Source: Jatrophihabitans sp. (GTDB lineage Bacteria > Actinomycetota > Actinomycetes > Mycobacteriales > Jatrophihabitantaceae). From it: DNA of 64,000 nucleotides. Positions within the stretch are counted from its first letter, which is position 1, and each line of letters opens with the position of its first letter. A program made the position numbers and the translations under genes. The DNA lies in assembly GCA_036399055.1 (NCBI GenBank), contig DASWNX010000002.1, positions 1 through 64,000 on the forward strand, written 5' to 3'. Positions 26,944 through 35,301 of this stretch are shown piece by piece. The notes beneath the pieces were generated by a model. The model was not told the DNA's origin and made no database searches. It saw only the letters and a program-made list of their open reading frames with translations.

Positions 26944-27598
26944 TTTCTTTGGCGAGGCTCTGATTTCGTGGTGGGTTGCCCTTACTTGTGTAGCACTCGC
27001 AATTGCTTTGCGATGGCGCCTACGTGGTCGAAACCTAATTTCTATACTCGCGATCGCGGTGGGGGTCGGCGCACTTGGCATAGTGCTTCGTGCATTGGTT
27101 CGCGTAACCTTCAAAGGCCTTGCCAACGATGCTTCAATTGCAGTTCTCACGATTGTACTGACCGTAGTGGGAGCGTACGGTGTGTACGTCGCTCAGAGCG
27201 CAGACAACAAGTCAAGGCGTACCGAAGGGGAACTTCGCTTGATCGAAGCTGAGCGCCTAAAAGTAGCTGCGCTTCAGCGATCTTTAGAATCCACACTCAA
27301 GGAACAGGCCCACGCGTTGGAGGACGCGCAGCGTCGTGGGCATATACTCTCTCTCAAACAAACGATATTGGCCGGAATGCCAGAAGTACCCCCCTCGGCA
27401 GAAAACAGCGGTATACACACAATTATCCGTCGAATTGTCCTCGACGCGGTCTCCCGGGAGGATCTGTCGCAGGCATTATTTGATTGCGACGAGGCCGTGG
27501 CGGCTGCCGAGACTCATGGGGTCAACCTGTCTGGTGTGCTTGGCAAAGGAACGCTCGCGTTTCTGGAGTACCACCGTATCGCTTCGAGCGGGAAGTGA
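26915..27598 (+). CDS. three-helix membrane protein with cytoplasmic coiled coil
   Basis: I do not recognise a family. About 227 residues: three hydrophobic helices (around WWVALTCVALAIALRW, ISILAIAVGVGALGIVLRAL and IAVLTIVLTVVGAYGVYV). A charged coiled coil follows (from SRRTEGELRLIEAERLK through about 45 residues), then a soluble C-terminal domain of about 80 residues. It overlaps the receiver gene. GTG at 26915 has AAGAGA seven bases upstream; GTGs at 26924 and 26933 and a TTG at 26891 are alternatives. As the last gene of the cassette it could be the membrane effector or the anchor of the signalling complex; this is inference. Confidence 0.65.
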   Translation: MHRVPNVTNSFFGEALISWWVALTCVALAIALRWRLRGRNLISILAIAVGVGALGIVLRALVRVTFKGLANDASIAVLTIVLTVVGAYGVYVAQSADNKSRRTEGELRLIEAERLKVAALQRSLESTLKEQAHALEDAQRRGHILSLKQTILAGMPEVPPSAENSGIHTIIRRIVLDAVSREDLSQALFDCDEAVAAAETHGVNLSGVLGKGTLAFLEYHRIASSGK

Positions 27599-27606
27599 TT
27601 AACCGT

Positions 27607-27650
27607 CATTAGGTAGTTTCCGCAACCTGCACGTTTGCATTCGCCTAATG
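27607..27650 (+). terminator. weak hairpin after the signalling cassette
   Basis: CATTAGG (27607-27613) pairs with CCTAATG (27644-27650) around a 30-base loop, just after the cassette's last stop codon and before the convergent P450 gene. The stem is short and AT-containing. Confidence 0.3.
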
Positions 27651-27679
27651 AGCATCGGCGTGACCTGGCCTTATGCGCC

Positions 27680-28921
27680 TTAGGCGGCGCGGCCGCCGCC
27701 GAAGAGGTAGACGGGCAGATCGCGATTGCCGTTCATGATGAAGGTCGGGTAGGGCACGAGCTCCTCGGCGTCGACGGCGAGGGTCAGGCGGGGAAAGCGT
27801 TCGAACAGGGCGGACAGACCTGCCTTGGCCACCATCCTGGCAATCCCCGCGCCGAGGCAGTAGTGGACGCCGTGGCCGAATGACAGGTGCTCCTTGTTCT
27901 GACGGGTGACGTCGAAGGCGCCCGCTGACTCTCCGTGCAGCGCCGGGTCTCGCCCGAGCGCGGCGTAGTTGATCAGGATCGGCTCGCCCTTGGCAATGGT
28001 CACCCCGCCCAGCCGGATGTCCTCCACAGCGAACCGCATCGGCAGATTCGCCAGGGGCGAGTCCAAGCGCAGCACTTCTTCGATGACCTCTTCCCAGCAG
28101 ACCTGCCCAGACGTGACCAGGTCGAGCTGCTCGGGATGGGTCAGCAGCTGGGTGATCGCGTTGTCGAAGAAGTTGATCGTGGTCTCAGACCCCGCTCCGA
28201 GTATCGCGAAGATGGTGTCCACCATCTCCTGTTCGGTGAGCAGGGAGCCGTCCTCGTCCCGTGCGGCGATCAGGTCGCTGGTGATGTCGTCGCCGGGCTG
28301 AGCGCGTTTGAGCTCGATGAGCGCAGTGATGGCCTCGCGCCAGCCGAGCAGGACGTCCTGGGCCTGCTCAGAGGTGACGTTGGTGGCAGCCATCAGGTCG
28401 ATGACCTTCGCCGCGGCCACCCTGGCTTCCTCCGACATGCCGATGAGCTCGGCGACCAGCATGCCCGGCAACGGATACGCGAAGGCCGCCTTCAGGTCGA
28501 TCACCTCTGCCGAGGCCGCGGCGTCGGCCATGCGGTCGAGCAACATGTCGATCAGCTGTGCCGCCAGCGGGCGGACCTCCTCGGCTCGGCGTGAGTTGAA
28601 CGCCTTGGCGGTCAGCCTGCGCAGGCGGCGATGGTCTGCGCCGAAGGTGGTGGATATGTTGTCCATCGCGACCCAACTGATCATCTGCCAGTCGGGTGGG
28701 ATCTCACCGTTGGAGAACGCCGGCCAGTGCTTGCGGGCGCTCTTGCTCACGTTCGGATCGCTCAGCAACTTCTTGCTGACCTCGTAGCTGGTGATCGACC
28801 AGGCCAGCACCCCGCCGGGAAGCTCCACCTGGGTGGCGGGGCCCAGCGCGCGCAGGTGATCTGCCTCGGCGTGGATGTCTCGGCCGGTGGGGTCCAACAC
28901 GAAGTGACGGCCCGCGCTCAT
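27680..28921 (-). CDS. cytochrome P450
   Basis: Soluble bacterial P450 of 413 residues. The I-helix oxygen-activating motif is GAGSETT, the ExxR motif is EEVLR, and the heme-Cys loop is [15 protein letters not shown]. The sequence style resembles the CYP107 group, whose members hydroxylate secondary metabolites or steroids, but the substrate is unknown. GGGAGAG precedes the ATG. No ferredoxin or ferredoxin reductase gene is next to it, so redox partners must come from elsewhere. A 9-7-9 inverted repeat 29 bases upstream is a candidate operator. Base composition is again typical of the genome, so the AT-rich cassette ends before it. Confidence 0.95.
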   Translation of the reverse strand: MSAGRHFVLDPTGRDIHAEADHLRALGPATQVELPGGVLAWSITSYEVSKKLLSDPNVSKSARKHWPAFSNGEIPPDWQMISWVAMDNISTTFGADHRRLRRLTAKAFNSRRAEEVRPLAAQLIDMLLDRMADAAASAEVIDLKAAFAYPLPGMLVAELIGMSEEARVAAAKVIDLMAATNVTSEQAQDVLLGWREAITALIELKRAQPGDDITSDLIAARDEDGSLLTEQEMVDTIFAILGAGSETTINFFDNAITQLLTHPEQLDLVTSGQVCWEEVIEEVLRLDSPLANLPMRFAVEDIRLGGVTIAKGEPILINYAALGRDPALHGESAGAFDVTRQNKEHLSFGHGVHYCLGAGIARMVAKAGLSALFERFPRLTLAVDAEELVPYPTFIMNGNRDLPVYLFGGGRAA

Positions 28922-29313
28922 GACTCTCCCGTGATTGTCCTTGGTTGTGACAGCTGCTATCGGAGAGCAGCTGTGCCGACTCCGCCAGCCATCGCCACGC
29001 TTCTCGACGCCGCCGACTGGACTTCATCGTGCTCGCAGCCCACATCGCTGACATCTTGCTTCCTGCTCTGCCGGGGCTCGTGTCGGCTGCGCTCACCGGC
29101 TCCTCAACACCGGACACAGTCCAGCGGCCCACGTCCGGCTGGGCCGGGAGCGCGACCGCCCCGAAGCGCTGAGCGCCGGCCCGATCCTGCGACCCGCCCC
29201 GCGGCATCCTCGCCGGAATCTGAGCGCAACCTTTCCGCAGGCCGCGCGTTGGTAGGTGATCAGTGTGAATGTCGACTGCCGGATCTCACTACCGGCTTGA
29301 GCGTGGAGGCTTC
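28922..29313. other. divergent intergenic region, P450 / metalloprotease
   Basis: These 390 bases separate two divergent genes and should carry both promoters. Apart from the inverted repeat at 28950-28974 no gene or element is recognised. Confidence 0.4.
28950..28974. promoter_or_regulatory. inverted repeat upstream of P450, candidate operator
   Basis: ACAGCTGCT (28950-28958) and AGCAGCTGT (28966-28974) form a perfect 9-bp inverted repeat with a 7-base spacer, ending 29 bases before the P450 start codon. The size fits a TetR- or MarR-type site, but no such regulator is encoded nearby. Confidence 0.45.
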
Positions 29314-32300
29314 ATGATTCGATCCGGTCCTGCTCGGCGACACCGCCGAGCGGCCACTCAGTTCGGCGCGGCGGCAGTCGCCGCTGCCGTGCTCATCGCT
29401 CTTGTGGACGCCGGCGGGGCCAACGCCGCTCCCCTGGCCTCGCCAGCGGCGTCGGGCGGGGCGAGCAGCAACCTCTCGCTGCTGGGCGTCCCCATCGGGT
29501 TCTCCGACGTCGATGCCCGGGTGGGAGCGATCGCGCCGACCGCCGAGCAGCTGAGTCAGGTGTCCGCGCTCGGCGCGCAGGCGCGGTGGAACCGGTTCGG
29601 AACCGTGCAGTCTCTGATCAAGTACGACAGCTACCTGGGCGCCGGTTACACCGGAGACGCCGTCGCCGTCGCCCGGGCGTGGCTCAAGGACAACGCCGAA
29701 CTCTTCCGGATGACCTCCTCCGACGTCGACAAGCTCGAACTGCTCAACGACCAGAAGACCGCGGCCGGCGCCGGCCACGCCGTGCTGTTCCGCCAGCGAT
29801 ACGGCGCCCTGCCCGCCGGCCAGGACGGCTTGATCACCGTCAGCGTCGCGGGCGACAAGGTCGCCTACGTCTCGTCCTCGGCCACCGGGCCGCAGTCCAC
29901 GCCGCCGGCCGCTGCCTTGTCGGCCACCAGCGCCTGGCTCAAGGCCGCCGCCAACGTCGGACACATCCTGTCGCTGCCCGCGCTGTCCACCCCGACCGTC
30001 AGCAACGGCTGGAGCGTGTTCAGCGTGCCCGGCTTCGCCCAGCAGCAGCGGGCCCGCCTGGTGGCGGTGCCCACTCCGGCCGGAGCGGCCCGGCCGGCTT
30101 TCGAGACCATCGTCCTCGACGTCCAGGGCGGCGACGCCCAGGCCTACACGGTGTTCGTCGACGCGGTCTCGGGCGAGATCCTGATGCGCTACAACCGGGT
30201 GCAGCACAGCGAGTCGAGCAACCAGTTCACCGGCGCCTTCACGCCGGATGCCTGCGGGACGGCCGTCCCGGGCGGCACCGTCGACGCCGCCACCAAGCAG
30301 ATCACCGTGGCAGGCACCAGCACGGTTGCCACCAACGACATCGTGATCCGCTTGCTGTTGAACGGCACGGCCGTCGCAGCCAGCGAGGACCTGGGCGTCG
30401 GTCAGGAAGAGCTCGTCTACGCCCCGGCCGACGGCGTGCCGGCAGGCGACTACTTCGTTCAGATCTGCCCTTCTCCCAACCCGGCCGGACCGTTCGTCGA
30501 GCCGTACACCGCCACGGGGGTGTTCCTCTCCTCCAACACCGCGGCCCCCGACACCGGCGGAGCCGGCCTGCCGTACCCGCCGAAGTGGAAGTACTTCTTC
30601 AACGCCCCGTCGCTGGACTACTCCTCCACCGACAACCGCAAGACCGGCTGCTGGGTGCTGACCAACCAGACGGGCTGCGATCGCAAGGAGCAGAACCTGG
30701 CCTCCCGGACGCCGTGGGACGCCAACCCCCACACGGGCCTGCCGACCTTCACCACCTCCGGCAACAACGCGGTGACCGCTGAGTCATGGCTGTCACCGCT
30801 GACGCCGGGACCGGCCGGGCAGCGCCCGATCGCCGCGGACCGCGACTACAGCTTCGGCTGGACGAACCAGTGGAACACCTCCAAGTGCAGCCAGGCGAGC
30901 TTCGCCTCACCCAGCCGCAATGACATCGACGCGTCGGTGACCGACCTGTTCGCCGGGCACAACCGCTTCCACGACTTCTCCTACTTCCTCGGGTTCACCG
31001 AGGAGAACTACAACGCGCAGGTGAGCAACCACGGCAATGGCGGCAAGGAAGGCGACCCCGAGATCGGCAACGTCCAGGCCGGGGCCATCAGCGGCGGCGC
31101 GCCGTCCTACCAGGGTCGCGACAACGCCAACCAGGTCACCCTCAATGACGGCATCTCCCCGATCACCAACCAGTACCTCTTCCAGCCGATCTCAGGGGCG
31201 TTCTACTCCCCCTGCGTCGACGGTGACTACGACACCACGATCTTCGGCCACGAGTACACCCACCTGATCAGCAACCGGATGGTGGCCGGCCCGGACGCCG
31301 GCCTGTCCGGCGAGCAGGCCGGATCCATGGGCGAGAGCTGGGCCGACCTGAACGCGTTGGAGTACCTGCACGAGTTCGGCTACACCCCGCAGAACGGTGA
31401 GAACCCGTGGGCCGTCGGTCCTTACGCCACCGGCAACAAGGAACGCGGCATCCGCAACTACAGCCTCAACACCAACCCGCTGAACTACAGCGACATCGGC
31501 TTCGACGTCACCGGGCCCGAGGTCCACTCCGACGGCGAGGTCTGGAACGCGGTGAACTACGAGATCCGGCAGGCTCTGGTGGCCAAGTACAACGCCACTC
31601 ACCCGGCCTCGAACACCACCCTGCAGCAGCGGTGCGCCCAGGGCGAGCTGCCGGCTGACCAGTGCCCGGGCAACCGGCGCTGGATCCAGCTGGTGTTCGA
31701 CGCCTGGCTCCTGCAGCCGTCGACGACCAGCATGCTTGACGCCCGGGACAGCTACCTGGCGGCTGACATGATGCGCTTCGGCGGCGCCAACCAGGCGACG
31801 CTCTGGACCGCGTTCGCCAAGCGGGGCTTCGGCAAGGACGCCTCGACGCTCGGCACCGACGACGCCGACCCCAAGCCCAGCTTCGTCGGGCGGACCGGTT
31901 CGCAGGCCGGCACGGTGAACTTCACGCTGAGCGCCGTGGACAACGGTGGCGCGAAGGTGAGCGGCGCCAAGGTCTACGTCGGCCCGTACTCGGCGGGCGT
32001 CACCCCGGTGGCCACGTCGAACCTCAACGGGATCGCCACGTTCCGCGCCGAGCCCGGCGCCTACACCATCACGGTGCAGAAGGCCGGCTTCGGCATCCAG
32101 AGCTTCACCCACACGGTCGCTGCCGGCACCACGGCAGCGCGGGTGTTGTCGCTGAAGACCAACCTGGCCTCGGCTGCCAACGGCGCGACCGTCACCGGCA
32201 GCGCGACCAGCGTCAATCACGCCGGTCTCATCGACGACGATGAGGCGACCAACTGGAGCGAGACCACCGCGACGCCGGTCAACCTCAGCAAGCCGTCGGT

Positions 32301-32754
32301 GGTGGTGCACCTGGCGCGCACCGCGAGCGGGCCGGTGATGGTCCGCACCGTGAGGGTGAGCGCCTTCACGCAGCAGACCGGGGGCCGCTTCGACGCGCTG
32401 CGGCAGTTCGCCATCGCCACGTGCAAGGAGAGCGCGACCAACCCCGGCTGCGTCAACCCGGCGGGCTTCACCACCATCTACACCAGCCCGGCGAACGCCT
32501 TCCCCGCCACGAAGCCCCGGCCGTTGGCGCCGGATCTGCTGGTGCGGCAGTTCGACGTCCCCGACACCACGGCCACGCACCTGAAGCTGATCGTGCTGAA
32601 CAACCAGTGCACCGGCGCCCCGGAGTACCAGGGCGATCAGGACAACGACCCGACGAGCGACAGCGACTGCGTCACCGGCTCGAGCACCACCAACCCGCTG
32701 TTCGGCCCCAAGGCCCCGACCGTCAAGGCCGCTGAGTTCGAGGCGTTCTCCTAG
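29314..32754 (+). CDS. secreted M36 (fungalysin-type) metalloprotease
   Basis: Extracellular zinc protease of about 1146 residues. The ATG at 29314 has GGAGG five bases upstream and begins a Sec signal ending near GGANAAP. A propeptide with FTP/PepSY-like character (about residues 40-290) precedes the M36 catalytic domain. Its zinc motif is GHEYTHLISNRM (HExxH, about residue 646), with the third ligand Glu in SMGESWADLNALEYL. The C-terminus adds a carboxypeptidase-regulatory-like beta domain (GAKVSGAKVYVGPYSAG) and a discoidin-like module, both typical binding add-ons. It probably degrades environmental protein. A 13-bp terminator hairpin follows. Confidence 0.92.
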   Translation: MIRSGPARRHRRAATQFGAAAVAAAVLIALVDAGGANAAPLASPAASGGASSNLSLLGVPIGFSDVDARVGAIAPTAEQLSQVSALGAQARWNRFGTVQSLIKYDSYLGAGYTGDAVAVARAWLKDNAELFRMTSSDVDKLELLNDQKTAAGAGHAVLFRQRYGALPAGQDGLITVSVAGDKVAYVSSSATGPQSTPPAAALSATSAWLKAAANVGHILSLPALSTPTVSNGWSVFSVPGFAQQQRARLVAVPTPAGAARPAFETIVLDVQGGDAQAYTVFVDAVSGEILMRYNRVQHSESSNQFTGAFTPDACGTAVPGGTVDAATKQITVAGTSTVATNDIVIRLLLNGTAVAASEDLGVGQEELVYAPADGVPAGDYFVQICPSPNPAGPFVEPYTATGVFLSSNTAAPDTGGAGLPYPPKWKYFFNAPSLDYSSTDNRKTGCWVLTNQTGCDRKEQNLASRTPWDANPHTGLPTFTTSGNNAVTAESWLSPLTPGPAGQRPIAADRDYSFGWTNQWNTSKCSQASFASPSRNDIDASVTDLFAGHNRFHDFSYFLGFTEENYNAQVSNHGNGGKEGDPEIGNVQAGAISGGAPSYQGRDNANQVTLNDGISPITNQYLFQPISGAFYSPCVDGDYDTTIFGHEYTHLISNRMVAGPDAGLSGEQAGSMGESWADLNALEYLHEFGYTPQNGENPWAVGPYATGNKERGIRNYSLNTNPLNYSDIGFDVTGPEVHSDGEVWNAVNYEIRQALVAKYNATHPASNTTLQQRCAQGELPADQCPGNRRWIQLVFDAWLLQPSTTSMLDARDSYLAADMMRFGGANQATLWTAFAKRGFGKDASTLGTDDADPKPSFVGRTGSQAGTVNFTLSAVDNGGAKVSGAKVYVGPYSAGVTPVATSNLNGIATFRAEPGAYTITVQKAGFGIQSFTHTVAAGTTAARVLSLKTNLASAANGATVTGSATSVNHAGLIDDDEATNWSETTATPVNLSKPSVVVHLARTASGPVMVRTVRVSAFTQQTGGRFDALRQFAIATCKESATNPGCVNPAGFTTIYTSPANAFPATKPRPLAPDLLVRQFDVPDTTATHLKLIVLNNQCTGAPEYQGDQDNDPTSDSDCVTGSSTTNPLFGPKAPTVKAAEFEAFS

Positions 32755-32766
32755 AGATCTCCGTGA

Positions 32767-32805
32767 CGACGCCCGCTCGCCCGCACCCGGGCCGAGCGGG
32801 CGTCG
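32767..32805 (+). terminator. terminator after the M36 protease
   Basis: CGACGCCCGCTCG (32767-32779) pairs perfectly with CGAGCGGGCGTCG (32793-32805); loop 13 bases. It starts 12 bases after the protease stop. This also argues that the next gene starts downstream of it. Confidence 0.8.
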
Positions 32806-32849
32806 CCATGTCAGCTCCGTTGTCTGAGGCCGGGACTACCATCTCGGCC

Positions 32850-33341
32850 ATGGTCGGATGGGATGAGTTCGCCAATTGCGCGCCACGCATCGCCGCCGTC
32901 TTCACGCGGCGGCACGCGGCGACCGGCAACCTGTGCATGCTGGCGACGCTGCGTTCGGACGGTTACCCGCGGATCAGCCCGATGGAGCCGAGGGTCTTCG
33001 AGGGCCGGCTCTGGCTCGTGGGCATGCCGGGCACCATGAAGTTCCGCGACCTGGACCGCGACCCGCGGTTCTGCCTGCACACCGCCACCGTCGACACCCA
33101 GGTGACAGACGGCGACGCCAAGCTCTGGGGCATGGCGCGCGACGTGCAGGACAAGGCGCTGCATCAGCGCTTCACCGAGGCGTTGTTCGCCGACACCGGC
33201 TTCGATCTTCGCGCTGAGGGATTGGACCACCTCTACGACACGGAGCTGACCGGCGCCTCAGCCGTGGAGTACGCCGAAGGCCACTTGGACATCACCGTCT
33301 GGAAGCCGGGCACGCCCGAACGGGTGATCCAGAAACACTGA
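32850..33341 (+). CDS. pyridoxamine 5'-phosphate oxidase-family protein
   Basis: 163 residues with the split-barrel flavin/F420 fold: NLCMLATLRSDGYPRISPMEP, then RLWLVGMPGTMKFRDLDRDPR. Such proteins bind FMN, F420 or heme and often act as small reductases; the substrate is not evident. The ATG at 32850 is chosen because upstream in-frame starts at 32763 and 32808 lie before or next to the terminator hairpin and give Pro/Arg-rich, non-conserved sequence. The ribosome binding site is weak. Confidence 0.8.
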   Translation: MVGWDEFANCAPRIAAVFTRRHAATGNLCMLATLRSDGYPRISPMEPRVFEGRLWLVGMPGTMKFRDLDRDPRFCLHTATVDTQVTDGDAKLWGMARDVQDKALHQRFTEALFADTGFDLRAEGLDHLYDTELTGASAVEYAEGHLDITVWKPGTPERVIQKH

Positions 33342-33515
33342 CACCTGGGGCGGACCAGGTTCCCGGCGGCCCGGCCGGCACTGGCTGCTCCTGCCATCGT
33401 CGGCCGGGAGCTCGGAGGCGATGGGACGCAATCCAGCGTGCGGCTCGGCCCGATGTGGGAGAGTCCGGCACAACTGTGACCAACCGCCGCGTCGCCACCT
33501 AAGGGGCATCCCGCC

Positions 33516-33965
33516 ATGCAGCCTAACTACGGGCCACCGCAACCCGTTGCTTCACAGTGGTATCCGGCGCCGGGCTCACCGCCGCCGCCCCCTGAGGGCC
33601 GCGGTGGACGAGGAGTGGCCATCACCGCCCTGGTGCTCTCACTTGTGGCGCTACTCCTCGTCCTGGTCGTCGCGCTAGTCGTCGTGTTCGCTGGAGCGGC
33701 GTTCATGGAGGAGGGCGGCGAACCGCTCACCGGCCAGCTGTCAGCGCCTCCCGCCGGGCCTGTCACCGGCGACACCCTGGCCAAGGCGGTCACCGATCGG
33801 ATCACCCAGGACGGTGGCGACGTCTCGCGCATGGACTGCCCACGGACGCCGAAGGTGGGCCAGGGCGTGGTGACGGTCTGCCATGGCGTCGTCGACTCGA
33901 CGGACTGGGCCATCGTTGTCTTATTCGAGGACGAGGACGGCCGCTTCACCCTTATACCGACCTGA
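33516..33965 (+). CDS. DUF4333-type membrane protein
   Basis: 149 residues: a Pro-rich cytoplasmic N-terminus (about 35 residues), one membrane helix (ITALVLSLVALLLVLVVALVVVFAG), and an exported domain with two Cys. Its pattern, MDCPRTPKVGQGVVTVCHG followed by a beta strand ending RFTLIPT, matches DUF4333. The function is unknown. It is a single gene convergent with the D-amino-acid oxidase. Confidence 0.72.
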   Translation: MQPNYGPPQPVASQWYPAPGSPPPPPEGRGGRGVAITALVLSLVALLLVLVVALVVVFAGAAFMEEGGEPLTGQLSAPPAGPVTGDTLAKAVTDRITQDGGDVSRMDCPRTPKVGQGVVTVCHGVVDSTDWAIVVLFEDEDGRFTLIPT

Positions 33966-33974
33966 ACATCATCC

Positions 33975-34919
33975 CTATCCGAGCCGACGGACCTGCTCGA
34001 CGACGTCGTCGGCGCACCCGTAGGACAGGGTCACCCCGGCGCCGCCGTGGCCGTAGCAATGCACCACCGGGCCGTCCGGCCGAATCTCGGTCTCCAGCCG
34101 CACCGCGGGCCGGGCCGGCCGCGCCCCGACCCGGTGCCCGAGGACCCGGGCGCCGGCTGCCTCGGGGATCAGCGCGGCGCACCTGGCCAGGATCGCCTCG
34201 GTCTCGGCCGGGCGGACCTCAAGGTCGGCATCGCCCTCCTGTGCGGTGCCGCCGAGGATCACGGTGCTCTCCCTGGGCACCACGTAGGTCAGCTGATCCG
34301 GCTCGTTCTGATCCAGCACCCAGTCGGTGAGGCCGAACTGCTCCACGACGACGACCTGACCGCGCACCGGGCTGAGCGTCCGGTCCCCCGCCAGCTCGCG
34401 GGCGCCCAGTCCGGCGCAGTTCACGACCACGTCGACGCCGGGGAACGCGGCGTCCAGCTCATCGAGCCGCCCGACCTGCACGCCGACTCCCAGCCGACGC
34501 AGGCCGGTGACGAGCCAGTCCAGATGCAGCGCCATGTCAACCACCGGCACCGTCAGCTGGTAGCCGTCGAGGTAGCCCTCGGGCAGGTGATCGCCGGCCA
34601 CCCGCGCCAGCTCGGGCACCGCCGAACGCCACCACGGCTCGGCCACTGGCGCGCGGAACAACTCCCGGCCGCGGCGCAGCCTGACACCGGAGCGCCGATC
34701 AGCCGCCAGGGCGCCGAAGGCGGCGTAGCTGGCCGCCGACCACCGGGTGACCTCGGTTTCGGGGTAGGCCCGGTAGGGATACCAGAGCGCAGCCGCGATC
34801 GAGGACGTCGTGCTCTGCGGCAGCTGGGCCGCGAGCACCTCGACCTGGTGACCGGCCTCGGCAAGGCGCAGCGCACTGGTCAACCCCACCACGCCCGCGC
34901 CCACCACCCGCACTCTCAT
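33975..34919 (-). CDS. FAD-dependent D-amino-acid oxidase
   Basis: 314 residues. The N-terminal dinucleotide fold VVGAGVVGLTSALRLAEAGHQVEVL starts directly at the chosen ATG (34919), as usual; a longer frame to 34988 is not needed. Substrate-domain motifs of the DAO family are visible (ALWYPYRAYPE, VNCAGLGARELAGD, and a C-terminal CYGHGGAGVTLSYG that binds FAD). It deaminates D-amino acids to 2-oxo acids with peroxide release; the preferred amino acid is not predictable. Confidence 0.92.
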   Translation of the reverse strand: MRVRVVGAGVVGLTSALRLAEAGHQVEVLAAQLPQSTTSSIAAALWYPYRAYPETEVTRWSAASYAAFGALAADRRSGVRLRRGRELFRAPVAEPWWRSAVPELARVAGDHLPEGYLDGYQLTVPVVDMALHLDWLVTGLRRLGVGVQVGRLDELDAAFPGVDVVVNCAGLGARELAGDRTLSPVRGQVVVVEQFGLTDWVLDQNEPDQLTYVVPRESTVILGGTAQEGDADLEVRPAETEAILARCAALIPEAAGARVLGHRVGARPARPAVRLETEIRPDGPVVHCYGHGGAGVTLSYGCADDVVEQVRRLG

Positions 34920-35017
34920 GCGCCCATCCCACCACGGTCCGCGCCGGGGCGTGAGCCTTGCGGGGCAGGGATGCAAACGAGGCAACAAAGGCGCCTGAAC
35001 GGTCTAGGCTGCCCTGC

Positions 35018-35260
35018 ATGAGTGAGGGACGCTGCGACACAGACATCAGTTCGATCCGTGAGGCTCACCCGACCGGCGAGTTGGAGTGGCTCGAGAAGTT
35101 CGACACCACCTGCGGTGAGAGCGCCGGCCACGAGGGCGAACACGTCTTCCAGAGCCGGGACGCCGAGGACCAGGAGCGACTGCACTGGGACTCCGACGCC
35201 AAGCGGTTCAGCTCCTACCAGAGCGCTCCCCCGGCGCCGGAAGAGCGGATCGTCTTCTAG
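35018..35260 (+). CDS. small acidic hypothetical protein
   Basis: 80 residues starting MSEGRCDTDISSIREAHP, rich in Glu/Asp, with two Cys and three His, and no membrane segment. The ATG at 35018 is preferred over 34958, which would overlap the promoter area of the divergent oxidase gene. A compact hairpin follows the stop. I do not recognise a family. Confidence 0.55.
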   Translation: MSEGRCDTDISSIREAHPTGELEWLEKFDTTCGESAGHEGEHVFQSRDAEDQERLHWDSDAKRFSSYQSAPPAPEERIVF

Positions 35261-35265
35261 GCCTG

Positions 35266-35283
35266 CTGGCGCTGAGGCGCCAG
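35266..35283 (+). terminator. compact hairpin between convergent genes
   Basis: CTGGCGC (35266-35272) and GCGCCAG (35277-35283) form a 7-bp stem with loop TGAG, five bases after the small protein's stop codon and before the pilus operon's end. Confidence 0.5.
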
Positions 35284-35301
35284 GACCTTCAGCGCCCACC
35301 T

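Noticed and set aside
27599..27679. Attachment-site copy of the tRNA-Arg 3' end at the far edge of the cassette
   Set aside because: No stretch matching the tRNA end (TTCGAATCCTGC) is present by eye; only a weak hairpin is seen.
29260..30732. 490-codon minus-strand frame opposite the M36 protease
   Set aside because: Antisense shadow with Gly/Arg/Val-rich composition; the plus strand carries signal peptide, HExxH and ribosome binding site.
32763..32849. Longer N-terminus for the PNPOx-family protein
   Set aside because: The extension crosses a strong 13-bp terminator hairpin of the preceding gene and encodes Pro/Arg-rich, non-family sequence.
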